From assembly GCA_002189035.1 (NCBI GenBank), contig CM007991.1, positions 930,001-994,000 on the forward strand: a DNA stretch of 64,000 nt, given 5' to 3'. Shown here piece after piece: positions 34,684 through 46,788 of this stretch; position 1 is the stretch's first letter, and each line of letters begins with the position of its first letter. Source of the stretch: Utricularia gibba. Taxonomy: Eukaryota > Streptophyta > Magnoliopsida > Lamiales > Lentibulariaceae. Position numbers and translations under genes: made by a program. The notes under the pieces were generated by a model. The model made no database searches and was not told the DNA's origin. It saw only the letters and a program-made list of their open reading frames with translations.

Positions 34684-36680
34684 GATTTCCAGCTCTTCAG
34701 GAGTATGCCTGCCAGGGACAACGCAATGTTTTCTTGCGCATCCTCCAGCAAGTTTGCTTAAACAATCACTTAACAAAATTCAAGAAAAATAATGGTGGGC
34801 CGTCAGCATATTGGCCCAACCCACTGACATACATCTTCATAGTCCACCAGTCTGATATATAGCCCATATCACAAACCCAAATTCAAACTATAAAAATATT
34901 CTCGACACGAAATTTAAATTTATCTAAAATCAATTTTAAATTAAACGATCGAACTACATTATTCGATGCGCAAATAATGGATACGAAAGTATGTATGAAT
35001 ATGATTATAGAGATTTTGTTGGCACCATTCCAATGTTCAAATCATTTAAATAATTTGAATGTTACCATTAAAATAACACTACGGTTTTGTTCTGTAATTT
35101 AAAATTGCACTTCAAATTATATAAAATAAAATCAATTTTAAAATTATATGAATAAAATTGATTCGATATTATAAAATTGGTTTATGGTATAATATAAAAT
35201 TATATTATAAAATTTCATAAAACATAATAGATATTATAAAATTATATAATTTAATGTTATAGTATACATATATTTTTAATATAGATAAAAATAAATAATA
35301 TATATAATTTTTATTAATTAATCTCTTATTTAGTTATTGAAATTCAATAATTTTTGAATTTAATCTTTACTACAAAACGACTAAAGATTGAAATCTTTAA
35401 AAATTAAACAGAATCATTTCAATAAATAATGAAAATAAAACTTACCCTACATGTAGTAAAGTTGGATCTGATTTTCCAAAAGTCAGCTTCTTGTGTCCAA
35501 TTTTTTACTCATGGTCTTCCTCCAGGTACTTCAAGTTGAATCTCCTCATCAATTAAGTTCATTGCCTTCCAAGACAGTTGACCATTCTTAAATGACCTAG
35601 AAAATATTTATCCAACATTTTCCATGGTAAATTTATTGAAATTGAATTAATTAACTGGACCATGGTAAAGTTTGTCTGATGGTCGCCAACACGTGACTCT
35701 ATGTAATAATGTCGCGCACGTGCAGCCTTCCTTTTTACAATCGTGTTACATCCCAGGCACTCCCTTATCAAATTCGTTCCAATTCCTCTTCTGTTCCCTT
35801 AAATATTCTTGAAGCCTGCTTTTTTTTATTATTATTTGTTGTAGAGCAGAAAACCCAATGATTAAAAAAAAATTCTGTTGGGACGTGTTTGATAGGTAAT
35901 TTAATTAATAATATATTTGAGTTATTTATATTTAAATAAATACGTATCATGTGATTAAGATTAAAATTTGTTTAATAAATAGGTTTTGAACATCTATGTT
36001 TAAAATAATATTGTATAGATAAAAGGTGAGATTTGAAATGCTGAATTCAAAGTGTTTTACAGTTATTTTATAAAACATTCGTATATTTTTAAATTAATCT
36101 ACCAAACACACACTTACATGAATAACGAAACTCATGTATAAGTGTTTTGAACCACAAACCGTTCGTCACATGAAATAAGACTATAGTAAAAAAAAAAAAA
36201 AAAAAAAACCAACGTGGGATGCAAATCTGACTTTGGATGATTCATTATGGGATGGTGAATCTGTATCATGCCCCGACATCTCACATTGTTTAATTCTTAG
36301 CAGTTTGATTCTTTTCATGGAAATCTGCGTGTTGATTTATTTTTCGCTTTTTAGATGGAAGAAGTCTTGGCATTTAAACTATTTTTTTAATCAAATCATT
36401 CAAATAAAAATGAATAGCATTGAGGCACTAGTGGCCAATCGACCCCCTTGTCCATTTGATTAATGTTCCCAAATTCGGCCATTCATATACTTGTTAGTAT
36501 CAAACGTCAAAAAACCACACATCCAACTATACGTGTCGAAAATTACGTCTTTTTAATAATAATATTTTTTCAATACACGTATGATTTGTATAATAATTAT
36601 ATTATTATTTTAACCGTATTAATAATATATCAAATATAATATTATTTTAAATACGTTTGTAAAATATATTTTTCCGAAAA

Positions 36681-36734
<54 letters not shown>

Positions 36735-37015
36735 TTGAGTTTAATATTAAATTTTGTGTGAACATAATCTTTGGGAATATGCTACCAGTCTACCACACGG
36801 TATCGCGCTAGGGTTATGTTATCAAGCCCCTGATGTTAAGGGTTATTTTACCCCAATAATAATAACCGCTAGTGCTAAAATGGGTAATTCTCCGGTATCA
36901 AGTTGGTAAAATTGAAGGAAATAGTCAACCACAGCAATTAATTTTACCGTCAGTATATAGTGAACCTAGTGCAGTAAATTTTTGCAGCAACACGCAACAC
37001 AAGGCTTTGGCTTCA
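34684..37015. other. AT-rich intergenic region upstream of HKT-1
   Basis: 2.3 kb, strongly AT-rich at 34880-35450 and 35880-36180. It includes a poly-A run (36187-36208) and an AT dinucleotide array. No coding signal with family-level support. The last few hundred bases are the HKT-1 promoter. Confidence 0.6.
36682..36732. repeat. (AT)25 microsatellite
   Basis: Uninterrupted TA dinucleotides about 285 bp upstream of the HKT-1 start codon. Prone to length change and cruciform extrusion; a possible source of promoter variation. Confidence 0.95.
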
Positions 37016-38773
37016 ATGGCCGGATCTTCCCCATCACCGCGGCGGCTTGTCTCTTCACTCATACACGCTCTCTTCTTCCGCATCGATCCGTTCTTCTTGG
37101 AGCTAAGCTATTTTCTGCTCCTCTCCGTCGTCGGCATCCTCCCTTTCAAGATCTTCAAACTCCGAAATGACACGCCGTTTCCCGTGTCCAACTTAGACCT
37201 CTGGTTCACTTCCGTGTCCAGCGTCACGGTGTCGAGTATGGATGCGGTTGAAATGCAAGCATTTTCAAACATACAGCTTGTGTGTATGACGGTCATGATG
37301 TTCGTTGGAGGGGAAGTTTACTTCTCTTTTCTGCGTTTACGTCTTTACTTGATCAAGATAAAGATGGTTGAAGAAAAAATGACGGCACAGATTGAGGTTG
37401 CAGATCTGCCCGAAAGCGACCACAGTGTCGCCGGGGAAGTTGTCGGAGTAGGAAGGGAAACGATGGAAGAGGAGGAAGAAAGGTTTAAGGTGAAATGCTT
37501 AAGGGTTTTGTCGTGGCTGGTGTTGTGCTACTTGCTGGTCATTCATGTCTTGGGCTTCGTATTCGTCCTGCTCTACGTGAGACTCACCAAGAGTGCACAC
37601 GATGTGCTGAAAGTACGAGGTTTGGTGTCGGAAACTTTCTCGATTTTCACTGTGGTTTCAACATTCTCCAATTGCGGATTCATTCCGACCAACGAGAACA
37701 TGGTGGTTTTTAGTCAGAACTCGGGTCTGTTACTTCTTCTGATTGCTCAGGTCAGATTCTTTTCTTTTTTTTTTCTGTCGGCATCATTAAGACAAGCATT
37801 AATATCTATCTGGAACGAATTCCTCAGGTTCTAATGGGGAACACACTGTACCCTGTCTGTCTGCGATACTTCATCTGGGCTCTCGAGAAGCTATCACACA
37901 AACCCGAACTTACGTACTTGTTGAATAACCCTAAAAAAGTGGGATACGATCATCTCTTCTCACGCGTGCGCTGCTCCTATCTTGCCATCACCGTCATCTC
38001 CTTCATCGTTCTTCAGTTGGTCGTCTTCTTTTCGTTTAACTGGAACTACCAGAGTGGGCTTAACCCGTTTCAGAAGATAGTTGGAGCTCTGTTCCAAATT
38101 GTGAATGCACGACACACCGGAGAAAACATCGTCGATCTCACCTCGCTGTCGTTAGCTTTGGTGACCATTTTCGTCGTCATGATGTGAGTTTCTACCCTTT
38201 TCCCTTCTCATGGTTAACCAGAACTTCTAACCATTTCTATTCATTCAGGTATCTTCCACCTTATACGTCATTTCTACCTCCAGAGGTGGCTGAAGCAGAA
38301 ATCGAAGCGAGTTCAGAAAAGACTGTATCAGAGAAGAAGAAGCGCTTCCCAAATTGGAACAACATCTTTTTCTCCCCACTCACACATCTCACCATCTTCG
38401 TCGTTCTCATCAGCATGACCGAGAGGCATCACATCATAAACGATCCTCTTAACTTCAACCTTCTCTCCATCATCGTCGAAGTCGTAAGGTTAACCGCTGT
38501 TTCTTCTCCTGGTTCAATCTCTAAAAAACATTCCATTTGTTATTCGCTACAACAATCGCTTTTGGGTATTGCAGTGCATCTGGCAATGTAGGGTTTACAA
38601 TGGGATACAGCTGCGAGCTGCAGATCAAGCCTGAGAGCCACTGCATAGATCCATTTTATGGGTTTGTGGGAAGATGGACAAATGGTGGAAAATTCTTGCT
38701 GATCATGGTAATGTTTTACGGGAAGATCAAGAAGTTCAACTCAAGAGGAGGTAGCGCTTGGATACTGGCGTAG
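37016..38773 (+). CDS. HKT1: HKT-type sodium transporter, copy 1 (class I)
   Basis: Trk/HKT Na+ transporter of the plasma membrane; class I members retrieve Na+ from xylem. Four exons, 37016-37750, 37828-38183, 38249-38488 and 38575-38773, give 509 aa. Four membrane-pore-membrane units are visible. Pore 1 TVSSMDAVEM has Ser at the selectivity position, the class I hallmark; pore 2 STFSNCGFIPTNEN, pore 3 NARHTGENIVDL and pore 4 SASGNVGFTMGYSC have Gly. In pore 4 the usual Tyr before Gly is Ser. The exon 3 donor is taken as GTTAACC, because the earlier GTAAGG leaves the wrong phase. A 77-bp intron after LLLIAQ is absent from copy 2. An acidic loop (residues about 120-150) follows the first unit. 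Intact. Confidence 0.95.
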
Positions 38774-41636
38774 CTACGTTCTCCATGCAACAAACAGCAC
38801 TTTGATCCTGAGGGTTTTTGGGTCTAAAACAGGACAAAATCGAAACGATGACGATGAATCCTGTAATATTGTATATGAGGTAGTCTTGCAAAATGTGATG
38901 TAATAGTTGTACACCCAAAGTCAACAGGTGCTCTAATAGAATGCCCTAGTAATTTTAATTTTTTACTGTCTTCAATATTTTTTTATTACCACAAGTAAAT
39001 TTTCCATAGTCAAGTGACAATCAATAGAGTCAAAGTGCGTGTGAATATTCAAAAACAAAAAAAAAAAAAATTTTCACATAAATTAATATTTTATTTACAG
39101 TAAAAACATTTCTAAATAAATGTAATTTCTCGAATAGACAGTTTGTAGTTTTGAATTCTATTTGTTTGATGTCATTTAGAGTAAGTATAAAAAAATTAAA
39201 AAAACAATTTCCACACTTACAAAAAAGCACGATTTCTAGTGCAATTTTTTATTAATCTCGACGCCGCAAAAGGACTTGAGTATAATTTAGAGGCTCAATT
39301 TTCTTACTGTAGTTAAAGTTAATTCAACTGGGTGATTAAAATAGAACATTTACTCAGATGAATTAAGGGTCATTAAGCCTAATCACCCCCAAGGTCTCCG
39401 AGGTCCTCCTGTGTATTATTATTAGCTTCACACCTCAATAATCCCCTAAGGGGTCTTCCGCGTGAACTTAGCACAAAAAATTAGCAATTTTCTTAATTTC
39501 AACCTTACATTATACGCATGTAATTATTTTCATACGTGTCGCATGTCAACCTTGATCTGGTGCCATTTTTGCTACTAGGAAACCATTGATTCCACCTGAT
39601 GAGCACTATACCCATAACCCTACCATAATATTTGAATCTGGCTACGTACATGATTTTAAAAAATGATCGAAAACTTGATACGATACGCATAATCGATGCT
39701 CGTGATTCGACAAGACTCGGTCTTGTAAATATTTTTAACCTAATGTAGCCACTAAGAGTGACACTAGACACTCCCATATGTAGTAGAGGTGTTCCCCCCC
39801 GTGGTTTACTTAAAAGCGTATTGTTGAGTAATTTAGGAGGTGTTTCCTGTGTTAATAGTGTACGACTGCACGCCAACCCTACGTACTTAGTGGTGATTAG
39901 GGCATACAAGTTGTATAAAATAAGGTGGATTAGGGTTTGTGTACACGTACGGGAGAGATCGTGTGGTCGTGATAGCCTCCAATTTTATTCTTCTTTTGGA
40001 ACCAACTTTCCGATTTTATAATAAAAGATCGAATTTTTTGTATTTTTTTATATAAATATTTCGTTTTAGACAATATTCAGTAATACATAATTAGATACTC
40101 TGAAAATTCTATGTTGAAAATGTATGTACAAATCTTTTCTTCTAAATCTACTTAATATTTTTTTTAATCTATGCCAAAAATACATTAATAGTATCTTCCT
40201 TGGTTCAATACATTCAAACTCCACATTAATGATTTCAAAGAATGCATCGGGACAAGAGAATTCTATGGTGGGATTAGAAGTCAATGAGTATGGACGAATG
40301 CTAGGGGTTTGGAATTCCAAATTCTACTCCATGTGCGATTTGGATGCAACATTTGCATTTGAAGTGAATTTGAATTTAAGTAGTGTTTTGAAAAATTTTT
40401 GAAATTTATTTTTACGTTTCAAAATTATTTTTTAAAAAATATAAATAAGAATTAAAAGTAACTAATTTCTTATTTTTAAAAAAATAAATTTTGTAATATA
40501 ATTTTAAAAGTGTTTTTGATAGAATTATTTTTATAATTAAAATTGTTATGAAACAAAATTATTTTTATTTTTGAAAAAAAATAGTTTTTAAAAATTTTTT
40601 AGAACACTTTCTTAGTCAATTTGGTTTTCATTTTCGAAAACTAATTTTCAAAAGATGTTTTTAATAAAATAGAACAAGTTATCTATAACTTTTAAAATAT
40701 GTAAAATAATTTTAGATCTCTATTTTGTTAGGTTGAAACATTGATAATAAAACAGTTTTTGAATACTTAGGATTAAAAAATAGCTAGAGTTTTATAAAAA
40801 TAATGACAAATCCGTACGCCACAATACTGAAATTACTATTTTGAGCATGGCTCAATTGGGAAAACCAGTTGGGTAGATGTATGGATCACAATCTGCCAAG
40901 TCAAATTATACCACTTGAGGATCGCCGTTTTAAATGAAAGGCTACGTGCCGGGTAATTATTTGAAGTTACTGTTCAATTTTGTGTAATTATTTGGAAGTT
41001 ACTGTAAACAGAAAGTCAACAGCTGCTAATGCTAGAGGTTTACCGTGGTTCCCGTTCCGGTTCCGTTATAGGCCTTGGGTGTTCGTACACTTCCGATTTT
41101 GACATATTTGAAACTATTAGTTTGAAACCGCGAACAGTCGATTCAATTTAAAATATTCAATTATAGATATTCATAACTATTGTTACACCTAGGCAGCACA
41201 TCGTTTACAATTATGGATATTTCATATACTCATATTGATTTCTAAAGATGTTTAGAATTGAACACTCATAATGACTTGTTAAAAGTGTTTAGAAATTGTT
41301 TTGTAAATTAGAGATTCATTATCATGCATCCACAACGACATAGTGGATGTCTGAAAAACATATCATTCATGTAAACAATGGCCATCTGGTTCCGATTTTG
41401 GTTCCGGTTCAAAATCAAAACCATTGTATTCGATTTTGATTTCAATTTGGTTCAAGTTTTCGAAATCTGATTCCGAACCAAAACCGGAACCATCTTTTAC
41501 GGTGAACCACGATTTATGAATCGACAGTTCATTAAAACCGTGCGATTCCAAACCTAAACGGTTTCAGTTCCAATCAAGATTTCTAATACATCCATGGTGT
41601 TGATGGAAAAGTTGGTCGGTTCTATCCGTGGCATTC
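38774..41636. other. Intergenic region after HKT-1
   Basis: AT-rich, with short frames of no recognisable family. A G/C-richer patch at 39370-39480 and 39750-39990 is unexplained. Contains the GGTTCCGG repeat region listed separately. Confidence 0.5.
41040..41580. repeat. GGTTCCGGTTC / GAACCGGAACC repeat patch, hAT-like
   Basis: Direct and inverted copies of GGTTCCGGTT-like words cluster here: CCCGTTCCGGTTCCG near 41048, GGTTCCGATTTTGGTTCCGG near 41388, and ACCAAAACCGGAACC near 41477. Such words are typical of the subterminal regions of nonautonomous hAT-type elements in plants. No transposase remnant and no clear target-site duplication could be fixed. Confidence 0.4.
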
Positions 41637-41745
41637 AAACTACTCGTGTTTATTCGCCTGAGCAACTGTATCCCCTTAGTTCGGTATCCCCAATTGCATC
41701 ATATGATCATCCACATGTCCAAAACTTTTCACATCCATGATCAGA
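41637..41745 (-). pseudogene. Relic of an HKT last exon and its acceptor intron
   Basis: The plus-strand stretch ACTCGTGTTTATTCG... GAGCAACTGTATCCC matches the HKT-2 last exon at 45245-45285 nearly base for base, and the following TGATCATCCACATGTCC resembles the intron before that exon. On the minus strand it encodes the GYSC segment after pore 4. Only about 110 bp remain, so it is a dead fragment. It lies 1.1 kb upstream of FUT-A, as HKT-2 lies upstream of FUT-B. Confidence 0.75.
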
Positions 41746-42786
41746 CAGTGTACACGAGTGTTTTAAAAATTATAATTCAATTGCAATTAAATCATTTATG
41801 ACAACGATTGTGTTAAATTTGGATCGTTTTAAAATAAAAAATAAATCACGATTTAATTACGATTTAAATGAACCCGAGATTAGAAATTCAAATCTGATCT
41901 CATAGCATCAAACATAATCCATAGTAGATTGAGCCCCAAAAAAACTCGAACAGCCCATTTCAAAAACTGGTTCCTGTTAGTAGCCCCTCTCCATATTTAG
42001 TGAGCCCAAGTAACTGAAAGCCCAATCCAATTTCAACGCAATGAACGAAAAACCCTAGATAGCAAGAGGTGATAGTGAAAAGAAAACGAGAGCATTAAGT
42101 GTTATCATATTTCAATTGAATAAAAAAATTATGTTTAATCTTTTAAGGATTTTTTTAGTATTGAAAAAATTAAAATATTGTACCATGAAGCGTTTTTTGA
42201 ACATTTTAAAAATATTAGATATTTTGAAATAAGAAAAAAAAACGAATTCTCGAACTATATAACATACTTTTCAATCAGCTGCACTAATACGATAGTATGC
42301 TTTAATGTATATCGTATTATATTGAAGTATTATATATTCAATAAATATTTCAATATGAAAAATATTTGAGTACACATACGTGTATGAATTCATTTATAAG
42401 GCGGGGTACAGCGGAGTTAGATGTTTGACTCCACAATTTAAAAATGTTTTTAATAAATAAAAATCCATTTTCGAATATAAAATTCATCGCCCCATGCCCC
42501 GGTCACACCCCTAAAAAAACAAAGTCAACCCCTCGAGGCCATCATCACATCTATTCCATTGGAATGATACCTACACGTCTTTATTTGATTCCCTTAGCCA
42601 CCGTAGCCGCCCGTGGAATTATCCAACATTACGCGTCATTGACATAAAATAAAATAAAATAAAAAGATAAATAAAGTGAGGTTAATTATTTTAATCATCA
42701 AGATTAGGCCATACAGCAACCATGTAAGAAGAATGTTACCCTTAACATAGGTGCATTTCGGAGGTCAATTTAGGACATAATCCCCA

Positions 42787-42795
42787 TTATAAATA
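42787..42795 (+). promoter_or_regulatory. TATA box of FUT-A
   Basis: TTATAAATA about 70 bp before the ATG at 42860, conserved at the same place in FUT-B (49463-49472) and FUT-C (52142-52150). Confidence 0.7.
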
Positions 42796-42859
42796 CGCAT
42801 CTTCGGACACGACACCAACATATGTGAATAGAAAAAAGAAAACAAGTAGCGGAAGATTC

Positions 42860-44454
42860 ATGTACATGGACGTAAAGCAGGCATTCCACTGTAACACTGC
42901 ATCCAGGCTGGTACTTGCAGTAGCAGTTGGGCTTGTCCTCTTCGTGATGAGCCTGTCGTTCATCTTCAACGCCACGGGGGCGTGGAAGGGGGGCTCCCTC
43001 GCTCTGATTACAAGCGCATGCAAGAATCCGATGACGCCATTTTCTGGGGTGGATTAGATCAGAGTTCTTGTCATAGCAGGTATGACTCCATGCTGCATAA
43101 GCCGCTACTCGGGACGCGAAAACCGTCTTCGTATTTGGTTTCCAAGTTACGGGCGTACGAGGCTCGGCACAAGATGTGTGCTCCGTATACGGCTTCGTAT
43201 AACGTGTCGGTAGACGCGCTCAAGAGCAGCGTGTCTGGGAATGTGGAGTGCAAGTATGTGGTATGGCTTCCTAGTGATGGTTTGGGGAATAGAGTGATTA
43301 GCCTCGCGTCTACGTTTCTGTACGCTCTTCTCACGGATCGAGTGCTGCTGGTTCATCCGAAAGACGGCATCTCGAGTCTCTTCTGCGAACCCTTTCCGGC
43401 GGGATCGTGGCTGCTTCCCATGGAGTTCCCTTTGATGCATCGGATCCATAGGTTTAAAAAGGAATCGAAGGAGAGTTTCGGTCATTTGGTGAGGGACGGC
43501 GTACTCGGCGGTAATGCGACGTCCCCGGTGGCGCAGCCCTATGCATACATCTACTTGTATCCGAACTACGATGATCATGACAAGCGATTCTTCTGCGACG
43601 AGGATCATTCGGATGTCCAAGACGTGCCGTGGCTGTTCTTGATGTCCGATTTGTACTTCGCGCCGTCGTTCTTCTCCATATCGAGCTTTCGAGAAGAGCT
43701 ACACAAAATCTTCCCAGACAAAGAAACGGTGTTTTATTTGCTTGCACGGTACTTGTTCCATCCCACAAATGAGGTTTGGGGGCTTGTAAGGAGATTCTAC
43801 GATGCTTATTTGTCGGAGGCCGACGTGACCGTCGGAATCCAGATTCGGATCCTTCACTTTGAGAAGCCCCCATTTCAAGACGTCCTAAACGACATCATCT
43901 CATGCACCACAAATCAAAACTTACTCCCACCAGTTGATAAGCAAAAGCAGCAAAACAGGACCTTATCCAACACGAAGAAGAAAAGGAAAATCGTCGCACT
44001 TTTGACTTCTTTGAGCTCCGACTACTTCAAAGAGCTTCAAAAGATGTACTGGGAGTACGCTACTACGACCGGAGAAATCGTCGCGATCCACCAACCGAGC
44101 TTCGAAGGGCGCCAAGCTACCGGGAACCTAAATCATGATCAAAAGGCGTTGGCTGAGATGTATCTGCTTAGTCTGACGGATAGTTTGGTAACGAGCGCGA
44201 CATCAACTTTTGGGTATGTGGCTCAAGGTCTTGGCGGGCTAATGCCATGGATGATCCTCAAGTCCAAAGACGACTCCGGCCGTCCTCAACCGTGCCGGCG
44301 AGTTTTATCAATGGAGCCATGCTACCTTACACCTCCCAACTATGACTGTAAAACGAGACAGGCAAAGGATGCAAATGAGACTGAACCTCATCTCAGACGA
44401 TGTGTGGATGGGACTCTCATGGGCATTAAGTTGGTGAACAGTCAAACAAAGTAA
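42860..44454 (+). CDS. Xyloglucan-type galactoside 2-alpha-L-fucosyltransferase, copy A
   Basis: Golgi type II membrane enzyme of GT37 that adds fucose to cell-wall galactose side chains. Residues 1-45 give a short cytosolic tail and membrane anchor (LVLAVAVGLVLFVMSLSFIF). The catalytic domain follows with SSCHSRYDSML, WLPSDGLGNRVISLASTFLY, VLLVHPKDG, LFCEPFPAGSWLLP, ADVTVGIQIR and SATSTFGYVAQGLGGLMPWM. The anchor frame and catalytic frame do not connect: after AWKGG the anchor frame runs to a stop, while the catalytic frame enters at the G-run 42988-42993. Seven G instead of six would join them. Without that base an ATG-initiated catalytic frame would start at MQESDDAIFW, soluble. Copy A has one codon more than copy B after QIR. 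No intron. Confidence 0.9.
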
Positions 44455-45106
44455 TGTAAAGAATCTGTAGCTCAATGACCCTTAGATCTAAGAGTTGAAA
44501 ATATACTTTCACGAATCAATTTTGTAGAAAAAGTTGTATTGATATGTGTTTATAGAGTCAAAATTTGAGTCATTTTTAAAAAGTAATTATTCGTATATTT
44601 TTTTATCATATATTACGATCAATTTTTCACATATAACATGGTTATTTTTTAGGATAATTAATTTTCAAATTCATCCACGATTTGGCATACAATTGGTTGT
44701 GTAGGTTACCGTTGGGTATTGAATCCGCTGCTCTTGTCTTGGACTTCGTGGGCTTGACTACATTACTTCTTATTTGGGCCTGGTAGGTGGATGGGTATAA
44801 ACCCTTTTATTAATCTTCGGCCCAGCCTCTTGTCTAACCCTTAATTGTGGGAACCTTCCCTGTTCTTCTTCTTCCTCTTCCCTTCCCTTCGTGCGGGTAA
44901 TTCCAGCAATGTCGAGACAGCCATCCCAGGTTTAAGTAGATTGGACCAGAATTGCCTCATCAGTTTTTTTTATCAACAAGTAATTGGTTTTTGTTTTCTA
45001 CATTTTGGCAATGACAATCTTGAAGTTCTAACATTTTCATCTTGTTAAATACAAAAGGAATATAAGTGTGCAATTGAAATTGGGTGTGTGTTCTGTACAC
45101 AGGTAG

Positions 45107-46722
45107 CTAGTTCAATCTCCATGCTCTGCCGCTGTTGTACCCGTACTTCTTCATCTTCCCGAAGAACATCACAAGAATGAGTAGGAATTTTCCACCTTGA
45201 CTCCACTTTCCGGCCAGTCCGTACCATCCATCGACGCAGGGGCTGCTCGTGTTTATTCGGTTCGAGCAACTGTATCCCAAGCTTAGTCCCACATTCCCAT
45301 ATGCACTGCATGATCATTGATATGTTTGTCAATTTCACATCTACAGAATACATCAAGTTTGGATGTTGAATCTCACCTCACGACTTCAAACGTAATGGAG
45401 AGTAGGTTGAAGTTAATGGGGTCCTCTTTGATCTTCTCCCTCTCAGTTATGCAAATGAGCATGACAAAAATTGCTAGGTATGTGAGGTTTGAGAAGAGAA
45501 GGTTTTTCAGCCATGGCCGCCTCTCTTCTTCTTCTTTCATGGCTTCTTCTTGATCATCAATAGGCATGTATGAAGTATATGGTGGCAAGTACCTGCAAAA
45601 GATATTTAATTTTCAGTTGTGTTGGATTTGATTAAAAGGAAGCTGATTGATCCATCACAATGACTCACATCATGAAGATGGAAAGCACCAGAAAGGCTAC
45701 AGAAACCATGGAAAGATCAACCACGTTCTCCCCAGAGTGCCTTATGTTCATCACTTGAAACAATGAGGCCACAAACTTCTGATGATTATTGAGGCCGCTA
45801 AGGACATCGGAATGCCATTCAGACAATATGAACAGCAAGAGCTGCAACAGAATGAACCCCAGAACGGTGACTCCCAAGTAAAAACACTGGATGCTGGAAA
45901 GAAGATGATCGTATCCGAATTCCCTCGTATTCTTCAACAAGTACACGAATTCTGACTTTTTGGTCCTTTTCTCGAGAACCCATATGAGAAAACGAAGGCA
46001 CAGAGGGAACAACGTGTTTCCCATTAGAATCTGAGGGATCAGAAGAAGCTGCAGGCCTGAATTTTTGATGAAAACGGTCAAGTCTTCATTGATTGGAACG
46101 AATCCACAGTTGGTGAAAGTAGAGACGCTTGTGAAAAAAGCAAATGTTTCCATGTTCAAGTGTTTGCTCCTCAAAAGCTGACTCACACTTTGCTGCGCAT
46201 TCGCATAGATCAAGAGGCAGAGGAATCCCAAGAAGTTCACAACCAGAAGATACCCTGAAACCGTCCAAATCATTACTCGTAAGCACTTCCTCTTAATCCC
46301 CTGTTCTTCATCAGCCGATTTCACTACTTCCCTTGCTCAAAATCAGGAAAGACAGTACTTTTCCTAGCGTTACTCATCTTAACGTATTGTACACACATTC
46401 TAAGTAAGGAGACGAACAGTTCCCCTCCACCAAACATCATGATCGTCATGAAGACGAGTTGGATGTTCGAGAAAACCTCCATATTCACAGTCGACATGCT
46501 CGAAACGGTGACGGTCGAGACCGAGGTGAAGAAGAGATCCATGGTTGTTAATTTGAATCCATCTCTGAGCTTGAAGATCTTGAACGGGAGGACGCCAACC
46601 AAAGAGAGAATGATGAAGTACCCCAGTTCTTGAATGAACGGATTCGTGTAGAAGACCAAAATATGAACAATACAGACGAAGAAGCTACCCAGAGAGCGCA
46701 CACACGAAGCAAGACTCTTCAT
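45107..46722 (-). CDS. HKT1: HKT-type sodium transporter, copy 2 (class I), with one-base frameshift
   Basis: Second Na+ transporter of the cluster, convergent with copy 1. Three exons, 45669-46722, 45377-45592 and 45107-45305. Pore 1 TVSSMSTVNMEVFSN keeps the class I Ser; pore 2 STFTNCGFVPINED, pore 3 NIRHSGENVVDL and pore 4 SAYGNVGLSLGYSC are canonical. Intron 1 of copy 1 is missing; LLLIPQILMGNTLF reads through. The frame breaks in the cytosolic loop at about 46328-46336: one frame ends PDFEQGK-stop, the next continues REVVKSADEEQG. One added base makes exon 1 1055 nt with the required phase 2, giving 489 aa. The loop is variable in the family, so this could be a real lesion or a base-call error. 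Confidence 0.9.
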
Positions 46723-46781
46723 TTTCGGCTGTTTTCAGCTCTGTCCAATGAGATGGAGCAACAGAGCCAGTGGCACTCTGC

Positions 46782-46788
46782 TTATATA
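46782..46788 (-). promoter_or_regulatory. TATA box of HKT-2
   Basis: TATATAA on the minus strand 60 bp before the start codon at 46722. Confidence 0.65.

Larger units (their letters stand above)
42440..44930 (+). repeat. Segmental duplication unit A (FUT-A with both flanks)
   Basis: The promoter block (CAAAGTCAACCCC, ATTCCCTTAGCC, CGTCATTGACATAAAATAAA, GGTCAATTTAGGACATAATC), the gene and the 3' block (AGGTTACCGTTGGGTATTGA ... GTGCGGGTAATTCCAGCAAT) recur in unit B (48850-51617). The promoter block also recurs in unit C (51618-53446). The copies therefore carried their regulation with them. Confidence 0.9.

Noticed and set aside
43147-43873. Arg-rich minus-strand frames opposite FUT-A, and their equivalents opposite FUT-B
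   Set aside because: Antisense shadows of the fucosyltransferase coding sequence.
44975-45040. Similarity of AAGTAATTGGTTTTTGTTTT to the 3' end of FUT-C (53452-53500)
   Set aside because: Short and T-rich; may be a trace of another FUT 3' end, but too weak to call.
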